Positions 34,376 to 45,188 of a DNA stretch of 64,000 nt are shown here, one piece after another. The notes beneath the pieces were generated by a model. That model was not told where the DNA came from. It did no database searches and worked only from the letters and a program-made list of their open reading frames with translations. Every line of letters begins with the position of its first letter. The stretch's first letter is position 1. The translations under genes were made by a program, and so were the position numbers. Origin of the DNA: Caenorhabditis remanei (lineage: Eukaryota > Nematoda > Chromadorea > Rhabditida > Rhabditidae); assembly GCF_010183535.1 (NCBI RefSeq), contig NC_071329.1, forward strand, positions 744,001-808,000, written 5' to 3'.

Positions 34376-34704
34376 CATACTTTAAAAGATGGGTCTTCAC
34401 GCAGTATTATAAACGAATTTCTTTCATGGAAAACTATTTCAGGGTAATAATATTGTTTTTTGATCAGCCTCACTTCCATTTTCATCCGTTTCGAAGTATG
34501 ACTCAATGCGAATCTAAATCAGTTAATTAGTTATACTAATTAAGTCACGAGTATTCAAGTTTACCGTTCAGCTGGATCCATTAGTTGTATTATCAACATT
34601 CTGACAATAATTGGTAGTTTTTTAAACTTGAATTCTTTTCTTATCAAGTTTTTCGGATCGAACAGAATCTGATGGCAATACTTCAAAGCAAGTGTACTAA
34701 GCAT
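34376..34704 (-). pseudogene. B4: 3'-truncated B-type F-box gene (exon 1 and part of exon 2)
   Basis: Exon 1 is intact (34704-34565, FKFKKLPIIVRMLIIQLMDPAER) and exon 2 runs from 34513 to about 34376 (FALSHTSKRMK, YYYPEIVFHE, EDPSFKVW), then stops at a junction with 34 bp of intron sequence from the membrane-protein gene. Exons 3-5 are absent. The sequence is closest to B1, whose exon 2 has the same EDPSFKVW motif. It looks like a copy of the 15.25-18.1 kb segment with 15.29-17.54 kb deleted. Confidence 0.82.
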
Positions 34705-35103
34705 AATGAAATACAGGAAAATAGGTAAGAGCAAATCAATAATTGAGAGAGGAGTGGAAGGGTTGCTGAGTGTCTGTCTAATGAATGTCTCTCGTAATGA
34801 GGCAATACCATCGGTCTCCAAGTCATCGAGGAAAGAAGGACTTAGGCAAACACGCAGAGAACGTCGGCCACGTAACCATTCAGAGGCTATGGCTGACTAG
34901 GGAAGGGTACCCCGAGACACAGTGGAGTTATGAGATTTTACTCGAAAAGTGTCAGCATTCAAAACAAGTGATAGTTCCTTAAAGGTATGTTAAGATAGTT
35001 TTTTATTGAAAGAAAATACTGGATTCGATTTAAAACATTTCAAAAAGAAACATTCTTCAAGTAAAATAATAAAAAACATGCAATAACAAATACATACAAG
35101 TTG

Positions 35104-36861
35104 TTAAATAGTAGCTCTTCCATCTCGATAAACCACTCCCAACTCATGAATCTTTCTTTCCAATTCCTGGATTTGGTCCCTGTATTCTCTCTGTTTCGTA
35201 ACATCTCTTGACTCCTCCAATTCATTTTCCAATGTTTTTTCCTTCTCCAACAGTTCCATGATCTCATAAACGTTTTTGAATTTTTCCTTGATATTTCCAT
35301 ATCTGTCAGCATTATCATAAGGTTTCCATGCAGACAGTACCACAGCATTTAATGTATAGTCAATAAACAATAGCTTGTGGGCTCGCGAAGTGGACTTGGC
35401 AAGTCTGGAAATGTCCGGAAGCTGAATTAGAATAATTTTTCAAACTTACGTGAAGTATCCAATGTTAGGAGGATTCATGTCATGCTCCAACACAACCAAT
35501 TTGTTGAATAGTCCTCCCAACTGAATAATTTCCATCGCTGTGATTGTCATCGATTTGAACATATCTCTTGGACAATTAATCCAACGGGAAATGAAGTATC
35601 TCACTTCAATAGAAGTTAGTGTAGTCTCGCCCAATGTCACATTTTCCACAGCTCTGATGTTCAGCATGTCACTCAAAGTGACCCATCGAGCATCAAAGTA
35701 ACAAATGGTTCCAAATTTGAAAGCCTAGAATATATGTAAAGTACAGTGCAAGAAGATACAAACTTTGGACTTATTTGGTTGAAAATGCCCAACTTTGAAA
35801 GAGTGTTACGGTATTAATGATTGTCACACAAAGTAAATTTCTAATGGATCATACAGAACAAAGATAGAGCTTCATTTTTGTAGTTGACAACTTTTTTGTA
35901 CGGACACTCTCTAGAGAGTTATGGTCACTTTAAGGAGACAACTCAAAAATCACTGTATTTCACTGAAATCGGACTATTTTTGGAGAGAAATTACTTTGCC
36001 AAAACGTAACTCTCTAGAGAGTGTCCGTACAAAAAACTGTCAACTACAAAAATGAAGATCCACTCTTGGTCTGAATGATTTATATATGAATTATTTTGTG
36101 GGACAATCAGTAATACTCAAACAACTATCCTAAACTCACATTCTCATGTTTGAAATCCAGTGGCATGTCACAATCAAAAATATAAAACTCTTTACGACGA
36201 TCCGCCATATTCAAAAAGATGTTGACAATCTCTGAGTTCAATACAATTTCATGCAATGTAATTTTGAGCCAAGATGATTCGAAAGTGTCATTGGAGAATA
36301 TATTTTTGAGACGTATCAAACTTGGAGTTACTTTGGTGAACACCATTTCGAGACCGTCCATATTAAAAACACCGGACATTTTGTTGATAGCTAGAGCTGT
36401 GTTTTCAATTAGTGTCGCTTTATTGTAATGTAGCCTGAAACAAGATGTCTGGTTTTACACTTTTGAAACAATCAAACATTTTTCAGCAACTTACCGGTGA
36501 TATCCTCCTAATCCCCTTTTATATCCTAGCGAGTTACAGCATATTCGAAAACCTGTGACTCCCCGCAGTTGTATATACGAAGCTCTATTGAGAAAAAGTA
36601 TTTGAGGACAATAATTTTGTTTTCTCATTAATTTCATTTCGGTTTCCATTCGTTTCGAAGTGAGACTCAATGCGAATCTAAATCAGGTAGTGCTAATTAA
36701 GTCACGAAAATTCAAATTTACCTTTCAGCTGGATCCATTAGTTGTATTATCAACATTCTGACAATAGTTGGTAGTTTTTTAAACTTGAATTCTTTTCTTA
36801 TCAAGAATTCCAGATCAAACAGAATCTGATGGCAATACTTCAAAGCAAGTGTACTAAGCAT
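35104..36861 (-). CDS. B5: F-box / FBA_2-like protein, B subfamily, 397 aa
   Basis: Five exons: 36861-36722, 36677-36495, 36434-36140, 35724-35450, 35404-35104. The F-box is FKFKKLPTIVRMLIIQLMDP with FALSLTSKRME. Exon 2 ends in CG like B2, giving Arg at the splice junction. Exon 3 includes NIFLNMADRRKEF, with Ile where the paralogs have Phe. Exon 4 has YFDARWVTLSDML and VRYFISRWINCPRDMF. The tail is LENELEESRDVTKQRE and ends GVVYRDGRATI. It shares intron-3 MITE and gene order with B2, so B4-B5 is a duplicate of B1-B2. Inferred SCF adaptor. Confidence 0.86.
35744..36117. mobile_element. Tc1-like MITE in B5 intron 3
   Basis: Nearly the same as the copies in B2 and B10 at the same intron position, including the missing distal end. 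The arms contain GTTGACAACTTTTTTG and its partner AACTGTCAACTACAAAA. Confidence 0.75.
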
Positions 36862-37290
36862 AATGAAATACAGGAAAATAGGTAAGAGCAAATCAATAAA
36901 TGAGAGAGACGTGGAAGGATTGCTGAGTGTCTGTGTAATGAATGTCTCTCGTAATGAGGTAATACCATCTGATCTGTCTCCACGTCACCGAGTAAAGAAG
37001 GACTTAGGCAAACACACAGAGAACGTCGGCCACATAACCATTCCAAGACTATGGCTGACTTGGGAAGGGTACCCCGAGACACAGTGAAGTTATGAAATTT
37101 GAATCGAAAAATGTCAGCATTCAAAGAAATGGTAGTTCCTTATGTTAAGATAGTTTCATATTGAAAGAAAATGCACAATTCGATTCAAAGCATTTCAAAA
37201 AGAAACATTCTTCAAATACATGCAATAACAAATGCATAATAACAGAAAAACGACAGAGAAATAAAGAAACAAGAAAACAGATACAAGTTA

Positions 37291-40200
37291 TTAAATAGTA
37301 GCTCTTCCATCTCGATAAACCACTCCCAATTCATGAATCTTTCTTTCCAATTCCTGGATTTGATCCCTGTATACTCTCCGTTTCGCTACATCTTTTATCT
37401 CCTCCAACTCCTTTTCCAATGTTTTCTCCTTCTCCAACAGTTCCAGGATCTCATAAACGTTTTTAAGCATTTCTTCTTCATTTCCATTTCTGCGTTCATC
37501 ATAAGATTCCGACGCAGATAGTATCACAGAATTTACTTCATGATAAATTTCCAACAGCTTGAAAACTCGTGAAGTTGATTTGGCAAGTCTGGAAACGTAC
37601 GAAAATCAAATATAAAATACCAGTCGGTTAACGCAGCCTAACGGCTGCTCAACCTCCTTCTCTACACCACCCTTCTGGGTGTTACAGCGCCTGCGGCGCT
37701 TCTTGAATGGTTAAAACTACCGAAGTCTCAGAATTTTCTCCTTCTCCTGGATCGTATTAATTTTCTTCACATGTCGGTAGTTTTTGTTAGCTAAACAGCC
37801 CGTTCCGGTAGAGAACAATTAAAACATCTCGGTTTTTCTGATACGATTTCGACAAATTTACTCGGTGACTTTTCTATCCTGAGGAAAAAAGGATTTCAAT
37901 ATGAGCAGTTTTCAATTCACTAATCGAAACTGTATTCATTTTTTCTGCTTTATGTAACATACTATTTCAAAAGAACAGGAACTTTTAACTCTCCTTTCTC
38001 CCTCCTCAAGAGGCGAGTCATCTTTCAAATATTAATGTCAAACTTCGGCGACAATGCTGTCTCCCTTCTCTGAATATGGCAGCCTGAGACCATGTTTTAA
38101 CAAATCCTCATCCTAGAAATTATTACCTTTTGAAGGTAACTGATCAACGACAAAGTTACTTATTCACAAATCACCACCACTTTTTGAATAGTGCTTTTTC
38201 ATTCAATTTATTTCTATTAAGCTTCTGACTGTTGCAACTTCTTTAATGATGGAGACATCCGAAGTCTCAGAATGAATTGTACTAAACACAGCAACTGACT
38301 TTTTTGGCTTCAGACTGAGAAAGCCTTACCAACTCTTTTACTGAAGCTTAGAAATTTGGAAATTTTCCTATATTTTTCCTACTGATCGGCAGCGATGCCG
38401 CCTCCCTCCCCAAAATCTTTCAAGATTGTTTCTCTTATACACGGAAATCTTCTCTTCAGTCTGGTTTGATCTGAACTGTTCTGCTTTCTGATTTTTTTCT
38501 TTAAAAGACTTCAAAGCTATTCTACATATTTCTAAGTGTGAAAGTTAGACAGCCGGTAAAAATGGAGTACAGTAATGGCCATAAATCGAACAACTTTGAC
38601 CGTTTTTCAGTTAAAAATGTCCAACTTTGAAAGGGTGTCAATAAAGCGATTCTATTCCAGTTTAGATGTCCTTTGAAAACTCGAACGTCCCTTAAAACAC
38701 TTAAACGTTCTTTAAAGCACTTAGACGTCCCTCAAAACATTTAAACGTTCTTTGGGGTCCCAAAAATGCTCAGAAATGTTTAGACGTCCCAAAACCGTTC
38801 CTTGAAATCCCAAAATGTTATTTAACCAATTAGTCGTTTAAAAAATATTTGGACGTCCCTTAAACTTTCAAAACCAAGAGCTTGCTGTGACATCTGGAAG
38901 TAGTGATTGCCTAAAAACAAAAACGTCCTTGAATCTTGACATGATAATGGTTCAGCACCCGGAAAGTAGTGAATTCCTTAACACAGAGACATCCAGCATC
39001 TAGCTTAAAGTTATGGAAAAAAGTGCAAGCAAGCATCAGTGTGTCTATGTTTTAAGGAAACCACGTCTAAACATTTTATGGAACTTTTAAACGTTTTTTG
39101 GGACGACTAAATGTTTTTTGGGACGTTTGAACACTTGAAAGGACGTCTTAACTTTCGGAAAAAATTTAGGGCATGACAGGGCGTTTAAGTGTTTCATGGA
39201 ACGTTCGAGTTTTCAAAAGATATCTATCCTGGAATAGAACCAAAAAAATTGTTTAAAACCCACGCATTTTTCCTGAACATTTGAAGAAATGAATTCATTT
39301 GAAGAATTAAAAAGTTTTATAACTATTTTCCCCGTGAACTCCTATTTCCCTATTTCGGAAATGAAAGCCACTGAAAGGCTTGAAAACCACTTTTTCTCAC
39401 GTAGTGACCTAATTTAGAACTATTTTAACTAAAAAATAGACGGGCATCATTCGGGACAAAATTCCAATCGATCTGTGTAAATTTCATTAAAAACGGTTCA
39501 GTACAGAAGGCGCTAGAGTCGGCGACAAACGGACAGACAAACGGATTTGCTGAATATTATTAGTAAAGATTTTCAAAACGTACGTGAAGTATACGATGTT
39601 CGGAGGGTTAAAGTGATGTTCCAACACAACTAATTCGTTGAATAGTTCTCCTCCCAGCTGAATAATTTCCATCGCTGTGATTCTCATCCATTCGAACATA
39701 TCGTTTCGGCAATTAATCCAATGGGAAATGAAATGTCTCACATGATTCGAAGTGAGTGTAGTCCTGTACAATGCCACATTTTCTACACCTCTGATTTTGA
39801 GCATGTCCCTCAAAGTGACCCATCGTGCATCACCGTAATCAGTGGTTCCAAATTTGAGTGCCTAGAATATACGTATTATTTCCTAAATGAATTTGCAGCG
39901 AGGAGAAAATGGCGTGTCTCAGGCCCTTCCACTTTTGCTATCTGCTGCAAATTCTTCCAGGCCGCAGATCTATTATTGCAAAACTAATGATGTTTTACAT
40001 TTCGATAAAGTAATTTCTCCATCAAATCGATCAATTTCAGTGCAAAATAGTGAGAGAACTTAATATGACCATAACTCTCTAGTGAGTGTCCGTACAAAAA
40101 AGTTGTCAACTACAAAAATGAAGCTCTATCTTTGTTCTGTATGACCCATTAGGAATTTACTTTGTGCAACAATAATAATACCGTAACACCCTCTCTCAGG

Positions 40201-41016
40201 CATTTTCAACTGATAACGACCAAATTGTACATCTTACTGTACCATACTGTATATAAGTTGATTTGGAAACAACTATTCTAAACTTACATTCTCATGCTTA
40301 AAATCCAATGGCATGTCACAATCAAAAATTTGAAACTCTTTACGACGATCCGCCATATTCAAAAAGAAGTTGACAATCTCTGAATTCAATACAATATCGT
40401 GCACTGTGATTTTGTCCCAAGATGATTTGAAAGTGTCATTGGAGAATATATTTTTGAGACGTATCAAACTAGAAGTCACTTTGGTGAACAACATTTCGAG
40501 ACCGTCCATATTAAAAACACTGGACATTTTGTTGATAGCTAGAGCTGTGTTTTCAATTAGTGTCCCTTTTTTGTAATGTAGCCTGAAACAAGATGTCTGG
40601 TTTTACACTTTTGAAACAATCAAACATTTTTCAGCAACTTACCAGTGATATCCTCCTAATCCCCTTTTATATCCTAGCGAGTTACAGCATATTTCAAAAC
40701 CTGTGACTCCCCGCAGTTGTATATACGAAGCTCTATTGCGAAAAATTATTTGAAAGTAATAACTTTGTTTTTTGATTAATTTCACTTCTATTTCCATGCG
40801 TTTCGAAGTGAGACTCAATGCGAATCTAAATCATATAATTAATTATACTAATTGAAGTACAAAAGTTCAAATTTACCGTTCAGCTGGATCCATTAATTGC
40901 ATTATCAACATTCTGACAATAATTGGTAGTTTTTTAAACTTGAATTCTTTTCTTATCAAGAATTTCGGATCGAACAGAATCTGATGGCAATACTTTAAAG
41001 CAAGTGTGCTAAGCAT
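37291..41016 (-). CDS. B6: F-box / FBA_2-like protein, B subfamily, 397 aa, Helitron in intron 4
   Basis: Five exons: 41016-40877, 40825-40643, 40582-40288, 39861-39584, 37588-37291. Exon 4 has YGDARWVTLRDML, VRHFISHWINCRNDMF and an extra Gly (GGELF). Exon 5 is a distinct version (DERRNGNEEEMLKNVYEILELLEK, split here as ERRNGNEEE and KNVYEILELLEK; ELEEIKDVAKRR) that has been copied into B10. Intron 4 is 2.0 kb because of a Helitron, yet both splice sites are intact and the frame joins correctly, so splicing should remove it. Intron 3 carries a partial MITE. Inferred SCF adaptor. Confidence 0.84.
37620..39569 (-). mobile_element. Non-autonomous Helitron 2 (1,950 bp) in B6 intron 4
   Basis: On the minus strand it starts TCTTTACTAATAATATTC at 39569 and ends ACCGACTGG at 37620, with the same 3' hairpin as Helitron 1, and sits between A and T. 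Its content is parallel to Helitron 1 along the full length. There is no visible transposase. Confidence 0.87.
40000..40249. mobile_element. Partial Tc1-like MITE in B6 intron 3
   Basis: Carries the GAGTGTCCGTACAAAA and GTTGTCAACTACAAAAATG blocks and ends CATACTG before TA. The left half is missing or replaced by unrelated sequence (39870-40000). Confidence 0.6.
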
Positions 41017-41398
41017 AATGAAATACAGGAAAGGTGAGATGGCGTGGAAGGGTAGCTGAGTGTCTGTGTAATGAAGGTCTCTCGTAATGAGGCAATACCA
41101 TCTGTCTCCACGTCACCGAGGAAATAAGGACTTAGGCAAACACGCAGAGAACGTCTGCCACGTAACCATTCAGAGACTATGGCTGACTAGGGAAGAGTAC
41201 CCCGAGACACAATGGAGTTATTAGATTTGACTCAAAAAGTGTCAGCATTCAAAGAAATGGTAGTTCCTTATGTTAAGATAGTTTTTTATTGAAAGAAAAT
41301 ACTGGATTCGATTTAAAACATTTCAAAAAGAAACATTCTTCAAATAAAGAAATGATAAACATACATACAATAAAACATGCAATAACAAATACAAGTTA

Positions 41399-42889
41399 TT
41401 AAATAGTAGCTCTTCCATCTCGATAAACCACTCCCAACTCATGAATCCTTCTTTCCAATTTCTGGATTTGATTGCTGTATTCTCTCCGTTTCGCAACATC
41501 TCTTGTCTCCTCCAATTATTTTTCCAATGTTTTCTCCTTCTTCAACAGTTCCATGATCTCATAAACGTTTTTAGACTCTTTTCTGGTATTTCCATATTTG
41601 AATACATCAGAAGGTTTCCATGCAGACAGTACCACAGCATTTAATGTATAGTCAATAAACAAGAGCTTGTAGGCTCGCGAAGTAGACTTGGCGAGTCTGG
41701 AAATGTCCGGAAGTTAAATTAGAATAATTGTTTATACTTACGTGAAGTATCCACTGTTAGGAGGATTTATGCCATGCTCCAACACAACCAATTCGTTGAA
41801 TAGTCCTTCCAACTGAATAATTTCCATCGCTCTGATCTTCATCCATAAGAACATATCATCTGGACAATTGATCCAACTGTCAATGAAGTGTCTCACTTCA
41901 TCCGAAGTGAGTTTAGTCCTGCCCAATGTCACATTTTCCACACCTCTGATGTTCAGTATGTCACTCAAAGTGACCCATCGTGCATCATCGTAATCATTGG
42001 TTCGAAATTTGAAAGCCTAGAATAAAGGACCTAGATTTGAAGCAGTTGCCTTAACTCACATTCTCATGCTTGAAATCCAATGGCATGTCAGAATTGAAAA
42101 TGTGAAACATTTTATGACCATCCGCCATATTCAAAAAGAAGTTGACGATCTCTGAATTGAAATCAATTCTATACAATATAATTTGGTCACAAGTGGATTT
42201 AAAAGTGTTGTTGGAAAATATATTTTTGAGACGTATCAAACTTGGAGTTACTTTTATGAATTGAATTCCGAGACCTTTCATATTAAAAATATTAGAAAGT
42301 TTGTTGAAAACGAGAGCTGTGTTTCCAATGAGTGTCCCTTTTTTGTAATGTAGCCTGAAACAAGATGTCCGGTAGATTTATTCAGGTTTCAGAGTTTATC
42401 CCTAAAATATTACAAATAAACAAGCATAATTCAAATACAATCAGTATGGGATTTCAAATATTTGAAACTTTTGAGGCATACAATATGCGACGCTCAATCA
42501 ATTTCAGCGACTTACCAGTGATATCCTCCTCCTCTTCTTTTATATCCTAATCTGTCACAGCATATTTCGAAACCTGCCTCTCCCCACAGTCTTATAAGAG
42601 AAAATCCTCCTAGAAAAACTATTTGAGGGCAATATTCTTGTTTTTTGATTAATTTCATTTCGATTTCCATGCGTTTCGAAGTGAGACTCAATGCAAATCT
42701 AAATCAGTTAATTAGTTATACTAATTAAATCACGAGTGTTCATATTTACCGTTCAGCTGGATCCATTAATTGCATTATCAACATTCTGACAATAATTGGT
42801 AGTTTTTTAAACTTGAATTCTTTTCTTATCAAGAATTCCGGATCAAACAGAATCTGATGGCAAAACTTCAAAGCAAGTGTGCTAAGCAT
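41399..42889 (-). pseudogene. B7: B-type F-box gene with late nonsense codon, 357 aa if translated
   Basis: Exons: 42889-42750, 42698-42516, 42354-42060, 42016-41742, and exon 5 from 41696. Exons 1-4 are open and normal (YDDARWVTLSDIL, VRHFIDSWINCPDDMF). In exon 5 a TAA at 41518-41516 interrupts the coil directly after KTLEK, where paralogs have GAA or GAG; the original stop would be at 41401-41399. The product would keep F-box and FBA_2-like parts but lose about 39 tail residues, including GVVYRDGRATI. It could be a functional short form or a young pseudogene; with the last exon affected, nonsense decay is not certain. Confidence 0.78.
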
Positions 42890-43283
42890 AATGAAATACG
42901 GAAAAGCAGAAAGAGCAAATCAATAATTGAGAGAGACGAGGAAGGGTTGCTGAGGGTCTGTGTAATGAAAGGTCTCCCGCAATGAGGCAATACCATCTGT
43001 CTCCACGTCACCGAGTAAAGAAGGACTTAGGCAAACACGCAGAGAACGTCGGTCACGTAACCATTCAAAGACTATGGCTGACTAGGGAAGGGTACCCCGA
43101 GACACAGTGGAGTTATAATATTTGAATCGAAAAATGTCAGCATTCTAAGAAATGGTAGTTCCTTAAAGGCATGTTAAGATAGTTTCATTTTGGAAGAAAA
43201 TATTCAATTTGATTCAAAACATTCCAAAAAGAAACATTCTTCAAATATATTAACAAAAAACATGCAACAACAAATACAAGTTA

Positions 43284-44767
43284 TCAAATAGTAGCTCTTC
43301 CATCTCGATAAACCACTCCCAACTCATGAATCTTTCTTTCCAGTTCCTGGATTTGATTGCTGTATTCCCTCCATTTCGTTGCATTTGTTGTCTCTTCAAA
43401 TTCCTTTTCCAATGTTTTCTCTTTCTCCAACAGTTCCATAATCTCATAAACGTTTTTGAATTTTTCCTGGATATTTTCATATGGCTTCCATGCAGTTAGT
43501 ACCACATAATCTACATCATGGTTAATAGACAACAGTTTGTAGGCTCGCGAAGTGGACTTGGCAAGTCTGGAAACGTACCGAAGTGAAATTTGAATTATTT
43601 TTGGAACTCACATAAAGTATCTCATGTTTGTAGGATTGATATGATGTTCCAACACAACCAATTCGTTGAATAGTCCTCCTCCCAACTGAATAGTTTCCAC
43701 CGCTCTGACCTGCATCCATAAGAACATATCTTCTTGACAATTAATCCAACGGTCAATGAAATATCTCACATGATTCGAAGATAGTGTGGTCCTGTACAAT
43801 GACACATTTTCCACACCTCTGATTTTGAGCATGTCATTCAAAGTGACCCATCGTGCATCACCGTAATCATTGGTTCGAAATTTGAAAGCCTAGAATAGAG
43901 AACTTAGATTCAAAAAACAACTACCCTAAACCAGGCTGCCACACGGCCGGTCCTCTACAAGGCCACCTGAAGAAACAACAATTTTCAATGGATGGAAACG
44001 CGACTAAAAAATTGGCCTTTTTAACAACCTAAACTCACATTTTCATGCTTGAAATCCAGTGGCATGTCACAACCGAAAATGTGAAATTCTTTACGACGAT
44101 CCGCCATATTCAAAAAGAAGTTGACAATCTCTGAGTTCAATACAATTTCATGTAATGTAATTTTGTCCCAAGATGATTTGAAAGTGTCATTGGAGAATAT
44201 ATCTTTGAGACGTATCAAACTTGGAGTTACTTTGGTGAACACCATTTCGAGACCGTCCATATTAAAAACACCGGACATTTTGTTGATAGCTAGAGCTGTG
44301 TTTTCAATTAGTGTCGCTTTATTGTAATGTAGCCTGAAACGAGATGTCTGGTTTTACACTTTTGAAACAATCAAACATTTTTCAGCAACTTACCGGTGAT
44401 ATCCTCCAACTACCTTCTTATATCCTCGCGAGTAACAGCATATTTGAAAACCTGCCTCTCCCCGCAGTTGTATATACGAAGCTCTATTGAAAAAAATTAT
44501 TTGAGGATAATAATATTGTTTTTTGATTAATTTCACTTCAGTATCCATTCGTTTCGAAGTGAGACTCAATGCGAATCTAAATTAGGGAATTAGTTATAGT
44601 AATTAAGTCACGAGTGTTCATATTTACCGTTCAGCTGGATCCATTAATTGCATTATCAACATTCTGACAATAATTGGTAGTTTTTTAAACTTGAATTCTT
44701 TTCTTATCAAGAATTTCGGATCAAAAAGAATCTGATGGCAAAACTTCAAAGCAAGTGTGCTAAGCAT
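43284..44767 (-). CDS. B8: F-box / FBA_2-like protein, B subfamily, 392 aa
   Basis: Five exons: 44767-44628, 44576-44394, 44333-44039, 43889-43612, 43566-43284. Exon 2 ends in CG (Arg junction), as in B2 and B5. Exon 4 has YGDARWVTLNDML, VRYFIDRWINCQEDMF and GGGLF; its donor is AT/GTGAGT, making Ile at the exon 4/5 join instead of the usual Thr. Exon 5 is 18 nt shorter than in B2, lacking the DRYGN segment, and ends GVVYRDGRATI. Intron 3 is lengthened by about 90 bp of unrelated sequence (43930-44020). Inferred SCF adaptor. Confidence 0.85.
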
Positions 44768-45188
44768 ATTGAAATACGGAAAAGAAGTAAGAGCAAATCA
44801 ATAATTGAGAGAGACGTGGAAGGGTGGCTGAGTGTCTGTGTAATGAATGTCTCTCGTAATGAGGCAATACCATCTGTCTCCACGTCATCGAGGAAAGAAG
44901 GACTTAGGCAAACACGCAGAGAACGTCTGCCACGTAACCATTCAGAGAGTATGGCTGACTAGGGAAGGGTACCCCGAGACACAGTGGAGTTATAATATTT
45001 GAATCGAAAAATGTCAGCATTCAAAGAAATGGTAGTTCCTTATGTTAAGATAGTTTCATATTGAAAGAAAATATTGGATTCGATTCAAAATGTTCCAAAA
45101 ATGAACATTCTTCAAATAAAGAAATGATAAACATGCAATAACAAATGCATAAAACATAAAAAACGTACAAGAATAAGAATACAAGTTA

